A stretch of 5,136 nt of DNA. Origin: Cellvibrionaceae bacterium. GTDB lineage: Bacteria > Pseudomonadota > Gammaproteobacteria > Pseudomonadales > Cellvibrionaceae. Position 1 is the stretch's first letter. Each line of letters begins with the position of its first letter. Shown in pieces: positions 5,134 to 5,136 of this stretch. Below the pieces are notes generated by a model that saw nothing but the letters and a program-made list of their open reading frames with translations, was not told the DNA's origin and did no database searches. The translations under genes and the position numbers were made by a program. The DNA lies in assembly GCA_030597965.1 (NCBI GenBank), contig JAUVQU010000179.1, forward strand, positions 1-5,136. The letters run 5' to 3'.

Positions 5134-5136
5134 AAA

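Larger units (their letters stand above)
4647..5136. other. Gene-free, repeat-rich region
   Basis: No credible gene is seen over these 490 bases. The stretch at 4647-4740 is A/T-rich, has no clear motif and would contain any former methyltransferase promoter. The rest is a mosaic of dispersed repeat copies B and C and a composite inverted-repeat element. The short open frames on the minus strand here translate repeat sequence and are not counted as genes. Confidence 0.75.

Noticed and set aside
3515..5136. CRISPR array, tRNA or insertion sequence in the right flank
   Set aside because: The repeats are neither regularly spaced nor identical, no cloverleaf was found, and no transposase fragment was recognised.

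Overview
The window comes from a gammaproteobacterium, probably a free-living or marine lineage of the Pseudomonas/Cellvibrio kind. The evidence is the gene order: znuA divergent from a zur-znuC-znuB operon, which is the arrangement known in Pseudomonas rather than the E. coli one where zur is unlinked. The protein sequences and the dispersed repeats also fit. The sequence alone does not support a genus call.

Bases 1-3514 are a zinc-homeostasis locus. On the minus strand is znuA (periplasmic zinc-binding protein; its 3' end lies outside the window). It is divergent from zur (zinc-responsive Fur-family repressor), znuC (ATPase) and znuB (membrane permease), followed 27 bases later by a small membrane protein of the DUF454/YbaN family. 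The divergent intergenic region holds a palindrome, TGTTAT-ATG-ATAACA (896-910), that looks like a Zur box. The likely circuit is that zinc-loaded Zur binds there and shuts off uptake. When zinc is scarce, ZnuA captures Zn(II) in the periplasm and ZnuB2C2 imports it using ATP.

Bases 3515-5136 look like an accessory, repeat-rich flank. In order they hold a hairpin and one copy of a dispersed repeat, a minus-strand toxin-antitoxin pair (ribbon-helix-helix antitoxin, then RelE/ParE-type toxin, overlapping by 14 bases), and its promoter, which is covered by a perfect 9-bp inverted repeat. Next comes a decayed O-methyltransferase-like gene, broken by a frameshift and internal deletions. The last ~490 bases are non-coding and made of inverted and dispersed repeats, including a perfect 14-bp-stem hairpin.

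No wholly new system is evident. The points most worth following are the position of the Zur box relative to the uncertain znuA start, the DUF454 gene attached to the zinc operon, the operator/promoter architecture of the toxin-antitoxin pair, the methyltransferase remnant, and the composite repeat element at the right end.
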